DNA of 64,000 nt from an uncultured Thiohalocapsa sp. (GCF_913063425.1 NZ_CAJXYK010000009.1:62001-126000), one strand, 5' to 3'. Counted from the stretch's first letter, positions 1-8,373 are shown. Notes: generated by a model from the letters alone, not told the origin. Numbers and translations are program-made.

Positions 1-534
1 CAGCCCGCCTGCGGGCGCTGCCCCTTGGCGGCGCACTGCATCGCCCTGCACCGCGGTGCCCAGCGGGACTTCCCGGCGCCGAAGCCCAGGCGCCGGAACC
101 CGGTCCGCCGCACCCAGCTCCTGCTGGCGATGGCGCCGGACGGGCGCCTGCTGCTGGAGCGCCGCCCGCCCGCCGGCGTCTGGGGTGGGCTCTGGGTGCC
201 GCCGGCGCTGGCGGCGCTGGACCGCCCCCTGCCCGAGGCTGCCGCGGACTGGTGCCGCGAGCGCCTGGGGGCCGACCTCGCGCGGCTTGAAATGCTGCCC
301 CCGCGCAGGCATTCCTTCACGCACTTTCACCTGGACATCGACGCGGCACTGCTGCACCTGTCGGCGACCCCGGTGCGGCTCGGGGATGAGCCGACCGCGG
401 CCTGGGTGGACCCGGGCGAGCCCGGCGACCTCGGGCTGCCGGCCCCCATCGCCCGGCTCCTCGCCGATGCCTGTCGACAGCTGCAGCGCCGCGGTGCCGA
501 CGACCTATCCCACGACAACGGAGAACCCCAATGA
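1..534 (+). CDS. mutY: A/G-specific adenine glycosylase MutY, C-terminal part
   Basis: The frame is already open at the window edge and ends at a TGA overlapping the next start (ATGA). MutY removes adenine mispaired with 8-oxoguanine. The first visible residues hold three of the four cysteines of the [4Fe-4S] loop (C-x2-C-x5-C, visible residues 4, 7 and 13); the catalytic helix-hairpin-helix core lies upstream of the window. From about visible residue 36 follows the Nudix-like 8-oxoG recognition domain, with [16 protein letters not shown] and the [10 protein letters not shown] strand typical of MutY. 177 residues are visible. The yggX gene directly behind it is the usual gammaproteobacterial partner. 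Confidence 0.95.
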   Translation, partial: QPACGRCPLAAHCIALHRGAQRDFPAPKPRRRNPVRRTQLLLAMAPDGRLLLERRPPAGVWGGLWVPPALAALDRPLPEAAADWCRERLGADLARLEMLPPRRHSFTHFHLDIDAALLHLSATPVRLGDEPTAAWVDPGEPGDLGLPAPIARLLADACRQLQRRGADDLSHDNGEPQ

Positions 535-809
535 CGCGAATGGTCAACTGCGTGAAGCTCGGCCACGAGGCCGAAGGACTGGCGCGCCAGCCCTACCCCG
601 GCGAGATCGGCAAGCGCGTGTTCGAGCATGTCTCAAAGCAGGCCTGGGGCGACTGGCTCAAGCACCAGACCATGCTCATCAACGAAAACCGCCTGAGCCC
701 CATGGACCCAAAGGCGCGCAAGTTCCTGGAAGAGCAGATGGAGAAGTACTTCTTCGGCGAGGGCGCCGTGATGCCCGAAGGCTACGTGCCGCCGAAGGAG
801 TCGTCCTAG
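531..809 (+). CDS. yggX: Probable Fe(2+)-trafficking protein YggX
   Basis: A 92-residue protein of the YggX family, small cytoplasmic proteins linked to iron handling and protection of Fe-S clusters against oxidants. The family pattern is visible throughout: the N-terminal [13 protein letters not shown] with its single conserved cysteine (residue 7), the [15 protein letters not shown] segment, the [11 protein letters not shown] helix and the [18 protein letters not shown]-terminal helix. The ATG overlaps the mutY stop codon (ATGA), so translation is probably coupled; a second ATG three codons on is the only alternative start. Length and gene order both match the family. Confidence 0.96.
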   Translation: MTRMVNCVKLGHEAEGLARQPYPGEIGKRVFEHVSKQAWGDWLKHQTMLINENRLSPMDPKARKFLEEQMEKYFFGEGAVMPEGYVPPKESS

Positions 810-858
810 CCGGGCTGCACCCGGCCGGAAGGCATAGACGTCGCCGCCGGGTGGGGCC

Positions 859-1362
859 TCAGCGCCCCTCGGCGGCGGCACCGTCCGTGCGCTGGCCGCG
901 CAGGCTCTCGATGATCAGCAGCACGACGCCGACGGAGATGGCGCTGTCGGCGACATTGAACGACGGCCAGGGGTTGAACAGGGCCAGCGGAATAAAGGGC
1001 AGATAGACCTGGATGAAGTCCACCACGTGCCCGAGCAGCATGCGGTCGATGAGGTTGCCGACGGCGCCGCCGATGATGAGCGCGAGCCCCGCCGCAAGCC
1101 AGCCCTCGCCGGGCCTGAGCCGCAGCAGCCACAGCACCAGCACCAGTGTCACTGCGAGCGCGAAGGCCGCAAACAGCCAGCGCTGCCAGCCGCCGGCGTC
1201 CGAGAGCAGGCTGAAGGCGGCGCCGGTGTTGAACATGAGCGTCAGGTTCAGATGCGGCAGCAGCTCGATGACCTGATAGGGCTGCAGCGTTGCCAGCACC
1301 AGCCATTTGCTGGCCTGGTCCAGGACCAGCACGACGACGGAAAGCCAGAGCCACTGCTTCAC
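859..1362 (-). CDS. lspA: Lipoprotein signal peptidase (signal peptidase II)
   Basis: LspA is the inner-membrane aspartyl protease that removes the signal peptide of diacylglyceryl-modified prolipoproteins. The 167-residue product has four predicted membrane segments (about residues 5-22, 62-80, 88-105 and 128-150). The two catalytic aspartates lie in the conserved boxes GNLIDR (around residue 108) and FNVADS (around residue 137), and the N-terminal DQASKWLV motif is present. The common ileS partner is not adjacent here; the gene stands alone behind a repeat-rich gap. A lipoprotein substrate gene with a lipobox lies 1.3 kb away at 2623-2910. Confidence 0.96.
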   Translation of the reverse strand: MKQWLWLSVVVLVLDQASKWLVLATLQPYQVIELLPHLNLTLMFNTGAAFSLLSDAGGWQRWLFAAFALAVTLVLVLWLLRLRPGEGWLAAGLALIIGGAVGNLIDRMLLGHVVDFIQVYLPFIPLALFNPWPSFNVADSAISVGVVLLIIESLRGQRTDGAAAEGR

Positions 1363-1424
1363 GGGGATGGTTCGGGGTCAGGCGTGGACATGGGCCGCGC
1401 ATTGTGGCGGCGTGTGATCGGTTT

Positions 1425-1493
1425 GGCCAGTGGTCTGGGCCAGTGGTCTGGGCCAGTGGTCTGAACCAGTGGTCTGGAACCAGTGGCTTGGGC
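1425..1493. repeat. Tandem 13-bp repeat, about five copies
   Basis: Three exact head-to-tail copies of GGCCAGTGGTCTG start at 1425, 1438 and 1451, followed by two decayed copies (AACCAGTGGTCTGG and AACCAGTGGCTTGG). There are no unique spacers, so it is not a CRISPR array. It sits in the gap between the CbiX-like gene and lspA, in the leader of lspA if the two are not co-transcribed. Confidence 0.9.
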
Positions 1494-1530
1494 CGGGCTC
1501 TGGCACACACCTGCGGGAGCCGCGAGGCCG

Positions 1531-1566
1531 CACCTGGGTGTGCCGACCTCAGTCGGCACCTGGGTG
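1531..1566. repeat. REP-like hairpin flanked by 10-bp direct repeats
   Basis: GTGCCGAC (1540-1547) and GTCGGCAC (1552-1559) form a perfect 8-bp stem with a CTCA loop. The direct repeat CACCTGGGTG occurs at 1531-1540 and again at 1557-1566, so the hairpin sits exactly between two copies. There is no U-tract, but the position just after the stop of the CbiX-like gene fits either an attenuating hairpin or a REP-type dispersed palindrome. Confidence 0.7.
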
Positions 1567-1575
1567 AGCCGCACT

Positions 1576-2442
1576 TCAGTCCGCCGGCAGCTCCATCGGT
1601 TGGCGGGTGCCGAGCCCCGCCGCACGAGCGGCGAGCACATCCACAAAGCGCGGATGCTCGCCCATGAGTCCGCTGATCCGCACGCTGAGCCCCGGGTGCG
1701 CGGCCTCGGCCGCGGCGACGATCTCCGCGATGTCGCCGTCGGCCCCGGCGTGCCGCCCCGGGGAAATGAACTGCATCGCCAGCACCACATGCCGGGGTTG
1801 CTGCCCCGTCGCGGACGCGCCGATGTCCGCCAGCGCCTCCGCCAGCAGGCGGCCGTTGAAGGCGTATTCGGCGCCTTCGCGGCGCTCCATCACGGCCTCG
1901 CCCACCCGCAGGTCGGCGCCCGCGCCGTTGCTCAGCTCCGCCGCCAGACCTTCGGCCAGCCAGTGGCGCACGGCCGTCACCGCCGGCAGCGGCGAGCCGT
2001 GGTCCACCAGCAGCACATCTGTGGCCGCCGCGCCGAGCCCGTCCCGTGCCGAGCGGACGTTGTCGGCGAGGATCTGCACCAGCAGCGGCTCGCCCGCCGG
2101 CAGCGGGCACAGAGGGTCGGCCACACGGACCTCGATGGGCCCATGCTCCGCCGCGACACGGCCGGCGACCTCCGGCACGAAGGCGCTGATGGCACGGCTC
2201 GGCCCGAAGAACAGCGGCACGATGCCGAAGCTGCGCTCGCCGGCGGCCGCCTGCTCGCGCAGAAAGGGCTCCAGCGTCTGCGCCGGCACGCCGTCCAGCT
2301 GCTCGGGCGGAATGCGCGACGAGTGCTGGGCGGAGACGGGCTGGATGTCGCTGCCCAGGCGCTCGCCCAGGTGGCGCGCAAGGCGGCGGAGGTTCAGGGT
2401 GGCGGCGGCGCGGCGGGAGCCGTTGTCGAGCAGGAGGAGCAT
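1576..2442 (-). CDS. CbiX/sirohydrochlorin chelatase-family protein
   Basis: A 288-residue, two-lobed protein of the CbiX/class II chelatase family, which inserts Co2+ or Fe2+ into tetrapyrroles such as sirohydrochlorin. Each half begins with a hydrophobic strand followed by a GS motif: LLLLDNGSR at residue 2 and LLVDHGSPLP at residue 144. In the first lobe the expected metal-binding His is Asn (N7), while the second keeps H148. VPLFFGPSRA (about 75-84) matches the second strand of the family. The start at 2442 is chosen because LLLLDNGS is the family N-terminus; the frame runs further upstream without similarity. No other cobalamin or siroheme gene is adjacent, so the substrate is open. Confidence 0.75.
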   Translation of the reverse strand: MLLLLDNGSRRAAATLNLRRLARHLGERLGSDIQPVSAQHSSRIPPEQLDGVPAQTLEPFLREQAAAGERSFGIVPLFFGPSRAISAFVPEVAGRVAAEHGPIEVRVADPLCPLPAGEPLLVQILADNVRSARDGLGAAATDVLLVDHGSPLPAVTAVRHWLAEGLAAELSNGAGADLRVGEAVMERREGAEYAFNGRLLAEALADIGASATGQQPRHVVLAMQFISPGRHAGADGDIAEIVAAAEAAHPGLSVRISGLMGEHPRFVDVLAARAAGLGTRQPMELPAD

Positions 2443-2622
2443 CGTGAACTGCACAGGAAGCTTAGGCGATGCCCGTGTTATGGAGGCGGCGGCCGGATCT
2501 TGCCAGCAGGGGCGCACACTCAGATGGCGTCGGCGCGTTGCCCCCGTCGCCCCGATTGCATCGCGGCGCTGCCCGAGACGCGACGCCGCAGCGTCGCGAC
2601 CTGCCGCCACGCCGGGCGCCCA

Positions 2623-2910
2623 TCACTCCCCGCCGCGGGCCGCCTTTACCTTCTCCGCCTCGCTCAGCACCTCGATGATCTCCAACTCGGTCACGGTGCC
2701 GTCGGCCCGGGCCTGCTCGGCGAGGGGTCTGACCTCCGGAAAGCGCTCCACCACCGCGTCCAGCTTCTCCAGCTGGTCGGGGGTCGCCGGCAGGTCCAGG
2801 GGCTCGCCGGCCTGGCCTTCGGTTGCATCGGTGGACTGGTCGCCGCATCCCGGCAGCAGGAGCGCGGCCAGGAGCAGGGGTGCAGCGGCAAAGCGGGATG
2901 GCATGTGCAT
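2623..2910 (-). CDS. Small predicted outer-membrane or periplasmic lipoprotein
   Basis: 95 residues, not recognised as a named family. It has a typical lipoprotein signal peptide with lipobox LLPGC, making Cys22 the lipidated residue; Gly-Asp follow, and an Asp at +2 or nearby can favour inner-membrane retention. The mature part is acidic and largely helical (LEKLDAVVERFPEVRPLAEQ, then TELEIIEVLSEAEKVK). A GGAGGA Shine-Dalgarno lies 7 nt before the ATG at 2910, which supports this start over the second Met two codons on. It points the same way as the CbiX-like gene and may be co-transcribed with it. Function unknown. Confidence 0.75.
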   Translation of the reverse strand: MHMPSRFAAAPLLLAALLLPGCGDQSTDATEGQAGEPLDLPATPDQLEKLDAVVERFPEVRPLAEQARADGTVTELEIIEVLSEAEKVKAARGGE

Positions 2911-3138
2911 GAACGGGTCCTCCGGCCGGCTCCGGCGCAGTGGTGAGTGGAGGGTGACTATACGCCCGGTGGTGCTGGCTCCGGCAGTACGTCACCGCTC
3001 TGTGCAGCCCCTCGCCTTGACCATGCTTCGCTGGCAGCGGTCCAGCGCACCGACTTCAGCGCACGGGCTGGTGGCCCTCCGCGGCAGGATTTGGGGCATT
3101 GGTCTGCGTACGGGTGCGCACAGCCCGGGTCGCGTGTG

Positions 3139-4365
3139 TCAGGGGCATGCGGTGGTGCTGAAGTGTCCTTCCGGCTGCTCGAACAGGGTCGTGCGGCTGT
3201 AGGGCCAGCCGAGATGCTCGTCTGATCCGTTCGCACAGATGAGCCAGAAGCTGCAGAGGTGCGCGCGTCCGGCGGTCCAGTGGCTGTAGTTCGTGCCGGC
3301 ATGGACCCGGCAGAACGGCGGCGCCGCCGGCGATTCCGGGGCGGCCGCGAGCCGCGCGACCATCGCCGCCACGGCCGCCATCTGCGGCCCGGCGCGGGTG
3401 TGGTAGGCGGCATCGCCGTAGCCCCACCAATCCCAGCAGCTGTTCGGATTGCCCGGACCCGCCACCGACTGGGGGTAGAGGACGACGATGCGGTTGGCGT
3501 CGGCCCAGGGGTTGTATCCGGCGCGCCTGTAGAACTGATCGCCGATGTCTGCGGTGGATTGCTTGCAGCCGTGGAAGGCGATATGGAGCCGGCACGCCGC
3601 GCCAGGCTGCTCGCAGGCGGCCGGGATATAGACATAGCCCGTGTCGCCCATGCTGTGCCGGCGCGGTTGCGAGATGAACGCGCTTTGATCGAACCCCAGG
3701 AAGCGGCCACTCAGGTCGGCCGACGGTGGCCGGAGCTCGCCGTAGATCGCCTGGAGGATGGCGCCGGCCTGGTCGTAGTCGCAGTCGTTGATGAACGGGG
3801 CGTCCGTCGCAGCGCAGGCGAGGCCATGGTCGGTGGTAATGAAGGCGTGCCCGGCGCCGATGTCGTCGATGTAGGCGATGTGCTCCGCCGTGAGCCCCGC
3901 CGCCCGATAGAAATCCGCCGTCTCCGCGACAACGGCGGGCTCGACCACGGGGTCCCGGCGACCCGCGAAGATGTAGACCCTGTCATCCGCCAGATTGGCA
4001 GTGGCGTCGATGAGTCCCTGATCTGCCAGGCGCTGCGCCTCGCGAAAGAGGGCGGCGCCGTCGGGGCGTCCCAGCGCGGTGTCCATACAGCGCTTGAGCG
4101 CATAGCTGACCAGTCCCTGCGCGCAGTAGTACGGGCCGCCCGCGACGACGCCGGCGCCCATGACATCGTCGGAGAACGCGACATGGAACTGCACCGCCAT
4201 GTAGGCGCCGGAGGACACGCCGGAGACCGAGATCCCGGACGGATCGACGGCCAGCATCGGTAAGCTTCCCGGGTCGGCAATGGCGGTCGGGGCGTGCAGG
4301 GGGAGCGTGCAAATGGCCGCCAGGAGCAGCGTTTCGAACCGGGCGCTCAAGCGTTGGAAAGGCAT
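3139..4365 (-). CDS. Extracellular PHB depolymerase-like esterase
   Basis: A 408-residue secreted alpha/beta hydrolase resembling extracellular poly(3-hydroxybutyrate) depolymerases, which cut the polyester to soluble oligomers. A signal peptide spans about residues 1-30 (ends PTAIA). The lipase box GVSSG at 49-53 places the nucleophile at Ser51, within VSVSGVSSGAYMAVQFHV. A GAGHAF segment may supply the histidine, and HIAFHGCKQS resembles the oxyanion-hole strand. Ten or more cysteines suggest disulfides, as expected outside the cytoplasm. The ATG at 4365 has a GGAG 10 nt upstream and begins the signal peptide; an in-frame start 11 codons earlier lacks one. No polymer-binding domain is obvious. 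Confidence 0.85.
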   Translation of the reverse strand: MPFQRLSARFETLLLAAICTLPLHAPTAIADPGSLPMLAVDPSGISVSGVSSGAYMAVQFHVAFSDDVMGAGVVAGGPYYCAQGLVSYALKRCMDTALGRPDGAALFREAQRLADQGLIDATANLADDRVYIFAGRRDPVVEPAVVAETADFYRAAGLTAEHIAYIDDIGAGHAFITTDHGLACAATDAPFINDCDYDQAGAILQAIYGELRPPSADLSGRFLGFDQSAFISQPRRHSMGDTGYVYIPAACEQPGAACRLHIAFHGCKQSTADIGDQFYRRAGYNPWADANRIVVLYPQSVAGPGNPNSCWDWWGYGDAAYHTRAGPQMAAVAAMVARLAAAPESPAAPPFCRVHAGTNYSHWTAGRAHLCSFWLICANGSDEHLGWPYSRTTLFEQPEGHFSTTACP

Positions 4366-4431
4366 CGCTTCACATCTCCGTGATCCGGTTCCTGCCACGC
4401 GGCACTCCCCGTTGCCGATTGAAGCCTGCCT

Positions 4432-5853
4432 TCAGGCCGGCGGCAAGCCCTTGCCCGGGTTCAGGATGCCGTTGGGGTCGAACTGGCGCTTAATGGCGCG
4501 CATCAGCTGCATGGCCACCGGGTCCAGCTCGCGGTCCACGAAGTCGCGCTTCTCCAGGCCCACGCCGTGCTCGCCGGAGAGGGTGCCGCCCAATTCCACC
4601 ACCAGGTCGAACACGGCGCTCAAGGCAACGCCGGCGCGGGCCATTTCGTCGGGGTCGTCCGGGTTCACCAGCAGGTTCACATGGATGTTGCCGTTGCCGG
4701 CGTGGCCGAAGTTGACGATGGTGATGGCGTGCTCGCGCGAGAGGTGCTCCAGGCCGTCGATGAAGGTGGCAATGCGGCCCACGGGCACCACCACATCCTC
4801 GTTGATCTTCTTCGGCGCCACATGGCGCAGCGCCGGCGACAGGGCCTTACGGGTGCGCCAGAGGGCGGCGATCTCGTCCTTGTCGGCGGCGACGGCGAGC
4901 TCGATGAGGCCGTCGTTGCGGGCGGCGGCGCCCACGTCCCCGGCGGCGGCGTCCACGCAGTCGGCGGGGCCGTCCACCTCGATCATCAGGAGCGCACCGG
5001 TGCCGTCCGGGACGCCCAGGTCCGAGAAGCGGCGCACCATGTCGATGGCAGCGGCGTCCATGAACTCCAGCGCACAGGGGGTGATGGGCTGGGCCATGAT
5101 GGCGGCCACCGCAGCGGCGGCGCTGTGGATGTCGCGGTAGGTGGCGCGCAGGGTGCGCTTGGCCTCCGGCAGCGGGGTCAGCTTGAGCGTCGCCTGGGTC
5201 ACCAGGGCAAGCGTACCCTCGGAGCCGATGATGAGCCGGGTCAGGTCGTAGCCCACCACGCCCTTGGTGGTCATCACACCGGTGCGAAGCCGCTCGCCGG
5301 CGCCGGTGACGGCGCTGAGCCCGAGGGTGTTCTCCCGCGGCGTACCATACTTGACGGCCTTGGGGCCGGCGGCGTTGTAGGCGAGGTTGCCGCCGATGGT
5401 GCAGACGGCGGCGCTGGTGGGGTCCGGCGGCCAGAAGAAGCCGTGCTCCGCCGCCGCGCGCTGGAGGTCATCGTTCACCACCCCGGGCTCCACCACGGCC
5501 AGGCGGTTGGCCGGGTCGATGGCGAGGATGCGGTTCATGCGCTCGAAGGACAGCACCACGCCGCCCGGCTCCGGCACCGTGGCGCCGGTGGTGCCGGTGC
5601 CGAGCCCGCGGGCGGTGAGGGGCAGCCGGTGCTCGTTGCAGATGCGCACCACGGCGACCACCTGCTCGGCGCTGGTGACGAAGGCGACTGCCATGGGCAG
5701 ACACTGCCGGCGGCTGTTGTCGTAGCCGTAGGGCCAGCAGTCGGCGGGGTCGGTGAGCAGGGCGTCGGCGCCGACGGCCTGCGCCAGCGCGCGGCGCGCG
5801 GCGTCAGGCAGTGTCGGCGGCGGCGTTGGGACGTTGGGGGTCGATGTACTCAA
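4432..5853 (-). CDS. FAD-binding oxidase, GlcD / D-2-hydroxyacid dehydrogenase type
   Basis: A 473-residue flavoprotein of the VAO/PCMH family, oxidising a D-2-hydroxyacid such as glycolate or D-lactate. The FAD-binding domain covers about residues 50-230, with RGLGTGTTGATVPEPGG and PTSAAVCTIGGNLAYNAAGP. The C-terminal cap holds VNFGHAGNGNIHVN and the closing GGTLSGEHGVGLEKRDF, both diagnostic of GlcD/Dld proteins. No glcE or glcF partner is adjacent, so it probably acts alone with a quinone or cytochrome acceptor. The annotated ATG lies 50 bp inside the end of dolP; no later start near the family N-terminus was found. The exact substrate cannot be read from the sequence. Confidence 0.9.
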   Translation of the reverse strand: MSTSTPNVPTPPPTLPDAARRALAQAVGADALLTDPADCWPYGYDNSRRQCLPMAVAFVTSAEQVVAVVRICNEHRLPLTARGLGTGTTGATVPEPGGVVLSFERMNRILAIDPANRLAVVEPGVVNDDLQRAAAEHGFFWPPDPTSAAVCTIGGNLAYNAAGPKAVKYGTPRENTLGLSAVTGAGERLRTGVMTTKGVVGYDLTRLIIGSEGTLALVTQATLKLTPLPEAKRTLRATYRDIHSAAAAVAAIMAQPITPCALEFMDAAAIDMVRRFSDLGVPDGTGALLMIEVDGPADCVDAAAGDVGAAARNDGLIELAVAADKDEIAALWRTRKALSPALRHVAPKKINEDVVVPVGRIATFIDGLEHLSREHAITIVNFGHAGNGNIHVNLLVNPDDPDEMARAGVALSAVFDLVVELGGTLSGEHGVGLEKRDFVDRELDPVAMQLMRAIKRQFDPNGILNPGKGLPPA

Positions 5854-6463
5854 AGATCTTTACCACGCGCTGCACGCCCGGGATGCGGCGCACCTTCTCG
5901 GCGGTGGCGTCGGCCTCCTCCGGCGTCACCAGCCCCATGAGGTAGACGACGCCGTTCTCGGTGACCACCTTGACCCGCAGGGCGTCGAAGCCGGGGAGCT
6001 TGATGGATTGGATGGCCAGCTTGGCGCGGGAGGTCAGCATGGCGTCTTTGCCCATCTGGCCGACGCCGATCATGGGGCCGACCTCGGCCTCGTTGTAGAC
6101 CTGCTTCACCTTCGGCAGTTGCGCCACCAACCGTGCGTAGCGGTCGGCGATCTGCGCCGTTTCCGCCTGGCCGGTGATGAGCACGGTGTGGTTGTAGCTG
6201 GTGGCCTTGAGCTGGCTGCGCTCGCTGATGTCCGGGTTCTTGAAATAGGCGTCGCGGGCCTGGAGCTCGATGACCTCGTCGTCGATGACGACCCCGGCAC
6301 TGCGCCGGTCGTAGACCACCGCGGCGCTGTAAGTGGCGCCTGCGACCACCATGGGGCCGCAGCCGGAGAGCGCCGTGGCGGTGAGGGCTGGGGCGAGCAC
6401 TGCCATGAGCCCGGCGAGGGCCGAGGCCGTTGCAGAACTGTGGGGTCTTGGTACTCCATGCAT
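5804..6463 (-). CDS. dolP: BON-domain outer-membrane lipoprotein, DolP/YraP family
   Basis: 219 residues, with a lipoprotein signal ending in ALSGC (Cys35). Two BON domains follow at about 61-130 and 140-207; the second has the family pattern RVKVVTENGVVYLMGLVTPEEAD. DolP helps maintain outer-membrane integrity and supports BamA. The start at 6463 is well supported by AAGGAG 7 nt upstream; an in-frame ATG 15 codons earlier has no ribosome site. yraN lies immediately upstream on the same strand with 11 bp between them, and rsmI is divergent, reproducing the rsmI-yraN-dolP neighbourhood known in gammaproteobacteria but without lpoA and diaA. Confidence 0.92.
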   Translation of the reverse strand: MHGVPRPHSSATASALAGLMAVLAPALTATALSGCGPMVVAGATYSAAVVYDRRSAGVVIDDEVIELQARDAYFKNPDISERSQLKATSYNHTVLITGQAETAQIADRYARLVAQLPKVKQVYNEAEVGPMIGVGQMGKDAMLTSRAKLAIQSIKLPGFDALRVKVVTENGVVYLMGLVTPEEADATAEKVRRIPGVQRVVKIFEYIDPQRPNAAADTA

Positions 6464-6474
6464 ACCTGGACTCC

Positions 6475-6840
6475 TTAAGGGGCTCCGTCGAAGGCGTGTC
6501 GAATCCACTGCACCCGGTCATCGGCGCCGATGGCGACGACATCGAAGCGGCAGGGGAGATCGGTGGGATGACGGCTCAGATAATACCCCGCCGCGGCCAC
6601 CAGCCGCCGCTGCTTGCGCCGGTCGACGCTGGCGGCGGCGCCGCCGTAGCCCGTGCCGGCGCGGTAGCGCACTTCAACGAACACCAGGGTGCCGCCGTCG
6701 CGCATCACGAGGTCCACCTCGCCCTGGCGGCAGGCGACGTTGGCGGCGACGAGCTTCAGCCCCTGCGCCTCCAGGTGCCGGCGGGCGCGGGCCTCCTGCC
6801 TGGTGCCGGTGGCGCGCCTGTCAGCGCCGCGGCCGAACAT
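6475..6840 (-). CDS. yraN: UPF0102 protein YraN (endonuclease-fold)
   Basis: A 121-residue member of the YraN/UPF0102 family, with a restriction-endonuclease-like fold of unproven function. The family signature is clear: ARRHLEAQGLKLVAANV, then the active-site-like CRQGEVDLVMRDGGTLVFVEVRYR (D, E-x-V and R/K positions kept) and VDRRKQRRLVAAAGYYL. The start is uncertain: the Met at 6840 gives the usual family length, and in-frame Mets at 6879 and 6924 would add a poorly conserved extension; none has a good ribosome site. dolP follows after 11 bp. Confidence 0.9.
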   Translation of the reverse strand: MFGRGADRRATGTRQEARARRHLEAQGLKLVAANVACRQGEVDLVMRDGGTLVFVEVRYRAGTGYGGAAASVDRRKQRRLVAAAGYYLSRHPTDLPCRFDVVAIGADDRVQWIRHAFDGAP

Positions 6841-7080
6841 CGGGGTGCCGGCGGGAGTGGGGCATAGCGCCGCAGACATGGACGGCGGCCGTCGGCTTGC
6901 CCTCGTCCGTGGCGGTAAGCACACTGGCCATGTCGGCGGCGCTGAGCCGGCGGTGCAACGCCGCCCGGAGCGCGCAGGCGCGCCGGTGGGGCGGGGTGGG
7001 TGATGCGGGCGGCAGTGCGCGGATCATCCGGGCCATGACCGTCTCCTTGGGGCGGGCGGACGACGCGGCGAGGGGCTCAG

Positions 7081-7926
7081 GTGAGCGGACAGACGGGCAT
7101 ACTATACGTGGTGGCGACACCCATCGGCAATTTGGGCGATATGAGCCCGCGGGCCTGTCAGATCCTGACCGAGGTGGACCTGATCGCCTGCGAGGACACC
7201 CGCCACAGTCGCCCGCTGCTGCAGCATTTCGGCATCGCGACGCCCGTCACCGCCTACCACGAGCACAATGAATCCGTGCAGTCGCCGAAGCTGCTCGACC
7301 GGCTCGCCGCCGGTGCCTCCATCGCGCTGATCAGCGACGCCGGGACGCCGCTGGTGAGCGACCCTGGCTATGTCCTGGTGCGGGATGCCCGCGCCGCGGC
7401 CATTCGCGTGGTGCCGGTGCCCGGGCCGAGCGCGCCCATCTGCGCCTTGTCGGCCGCCGGCCTGCCGAGCGATCGGTTTCTGTTCCTCGGTTTCCCGCCG
7501 CGGGGCGAGGCAGCGCGACGGGCCTGGATCGAGGCCAATGCCCGGGAGCCCGGCACCCTCATCCTGTTCGAGGCGGGGCGCCGCGCCGCGGCGACCCTCG
7601 CGTCCCTGGCCGCCGTGCTGGGGCCCAGGCCGGCGGTGCTGGCGCGCGAGCTCACCAAGCGCTTCGAGACCCTGCTGGACGCGCCGCTGCCGGCCCTTGC
7701 GGAGCAGGTGGCGGCCGACCCCGAGCAGCAGTTGGGCGAGGTTGTGATCCTGGTGGCCGGCGCCGGCGACATGCCGCAGGACGCCGACGCCGCCGAGCAG
7801 CAGCGCGTGCTGGACATTCTTGCCGCCGAGCTGCCCCTGAAGCAGGCGGTGGCGCTGACCGCGCGCATCACCGGCGGCAACCGCAACGCGCTCTACCGCC
7901 GGGCGCTGGCCGCACAGAAGTCCTGA
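7081..7926 (+). CDS. rsmI: 16S rRNA (cytidine1402-2'-O)-methyltransferase RsmI
   Basis: A 281-residue tetrapyrrole-methylase-fold enzyme that 2'-O-methylates C1402 in the ribosomal P site using S-adenosylmethionine. The N-terminus [16 protein letters not shown], the [14 protein letters not shown] block, [18 protein letters not shown] and [20 protein letters not shown] are RsmI signatures. The C-terminal helical part ([19 protein letters not shown]) is complete. The start is a GTG at 7081 preceded by GAGGGG. It is divergent from yraN and dolP. rnpB follows 36 bp downstream, an arrangement also seen in other gammaproteobacteria. Confidence 0.96.
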   Translation: MSGQTGILYVVATPIGNLGDMSPRACQILTEVDLIACEDTRHSRPLLQHFGIATPVTAYHEHNESVQSPKLLDRLAAGASIALISDAGTPLVSDPGYVLVRDARAAAIRVVPVPGPSAPICALSAAGLPSDRFLFLGFPPRGEAARRAWIEANAREPGTLILFEAGRRAAATLASLAAVLGPRPAVLARELTKRFETLLDAPLPALAEQVAADPEQQLGEVVILVAGAGDMPQDADAAEQQRVLDILAAELPLKQAVALTARITGGNRNALYRRALAAQKS

Positions 7927-7951
7927 AGCCGCCGGGGCGCGCCCAATGGCG

Positions 7952-7957
7952 TAAAAT
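7952..7957 (+). promoter_or_regulatory. Candidate -10 box of rnpB
   Basis: TAAAAT ends five bases before the first paired nucleotide of the RNase P RNA, the right place for a -10 element. No convincing -35 box was found at 16-18 bp spacing, so the call rests on position and on A+T content in an otherwise GC-rich gap. Confidence 0.45.
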
Positions 7958-7961
7958 CAAG

Positions 7962-8373
7962 GCGGGAGTCGGCCAGGCAGTCGCGCTCCCGCGTTCGGCT
8001 CAGCCGGGCGTGGGAGGGAGGAAAGTCCGGGCTCCACAGGGCAGGGTGCCAGGTAACGCCTGGGGGGCGCGAGCCCACGGAAAGTGCCACAGAAAACAGA
8101 CCGCCTAACCCGCCGCGGGACATGTGCCCGGGGCGGGCGGTAAGGGTGAAAAGGTGTGGTAAGAGCGCACCGCGCCGGTGGCAACACGCGGCGGCACGGT
8201 AAACCCCACCCGGAGCAAGACCAAATAGGGGGGCACGCGGCCCGGTGTCACAACCGGTGCCGCAGCCTGCGGCCCGCAGGCGCTCCCGGGTAGGTCGCAA
8301 GAGGCGTGCGGCGACGCACGCCCCAGATGAATGACTGTCCACGACAGAACCCGGCTTATCGGCCGGCTCCCGC
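7962..8373 (+). ncRNA. rnpB: RNase P RNA, bacterial type A
   Basis: The catalytic RNA that cleaves tRNA 5' leaders. Universal segments are in order: GAGGAAAGTCCGGGCTCC and CAGGGTGCCAGGTAACGCC near 8018-8063, the ACAGAAA/ACCGCC segment near 8090-8105, GGTAAGGGTGAAAAGGTG near 8140, GAGCAAGACCAAATAG near 8213-8228, and GATGAATGACTGTCC followed by ACAGAACCCGGCTTATCGG near 8325-8362. The 5' end GCGGGAGTCGGCC pairs with the 3' end GGCCGGCTCCCGC, fixing both ends to within a few bases. A T-rich tract (CTTTTATT) directly after the closing helix probably ends transcription. RNase P protein is not encoded here. Confidence 0.97.

Noticed and set aside
1425-1493. Possible CRISPR array
   Set aside because: Repeats are 13 bp and contiguous with no spacers, and no cas gene is present.
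806-2110. Minus-strand open frame of 434 codons across lspA and the CbiX-like gene
   Set aside because: It lies out of frame over two recognised genes on the same strand, is Arg/Ala/Gly-rich and shows no family similarity; a GC-rich shadow frame.
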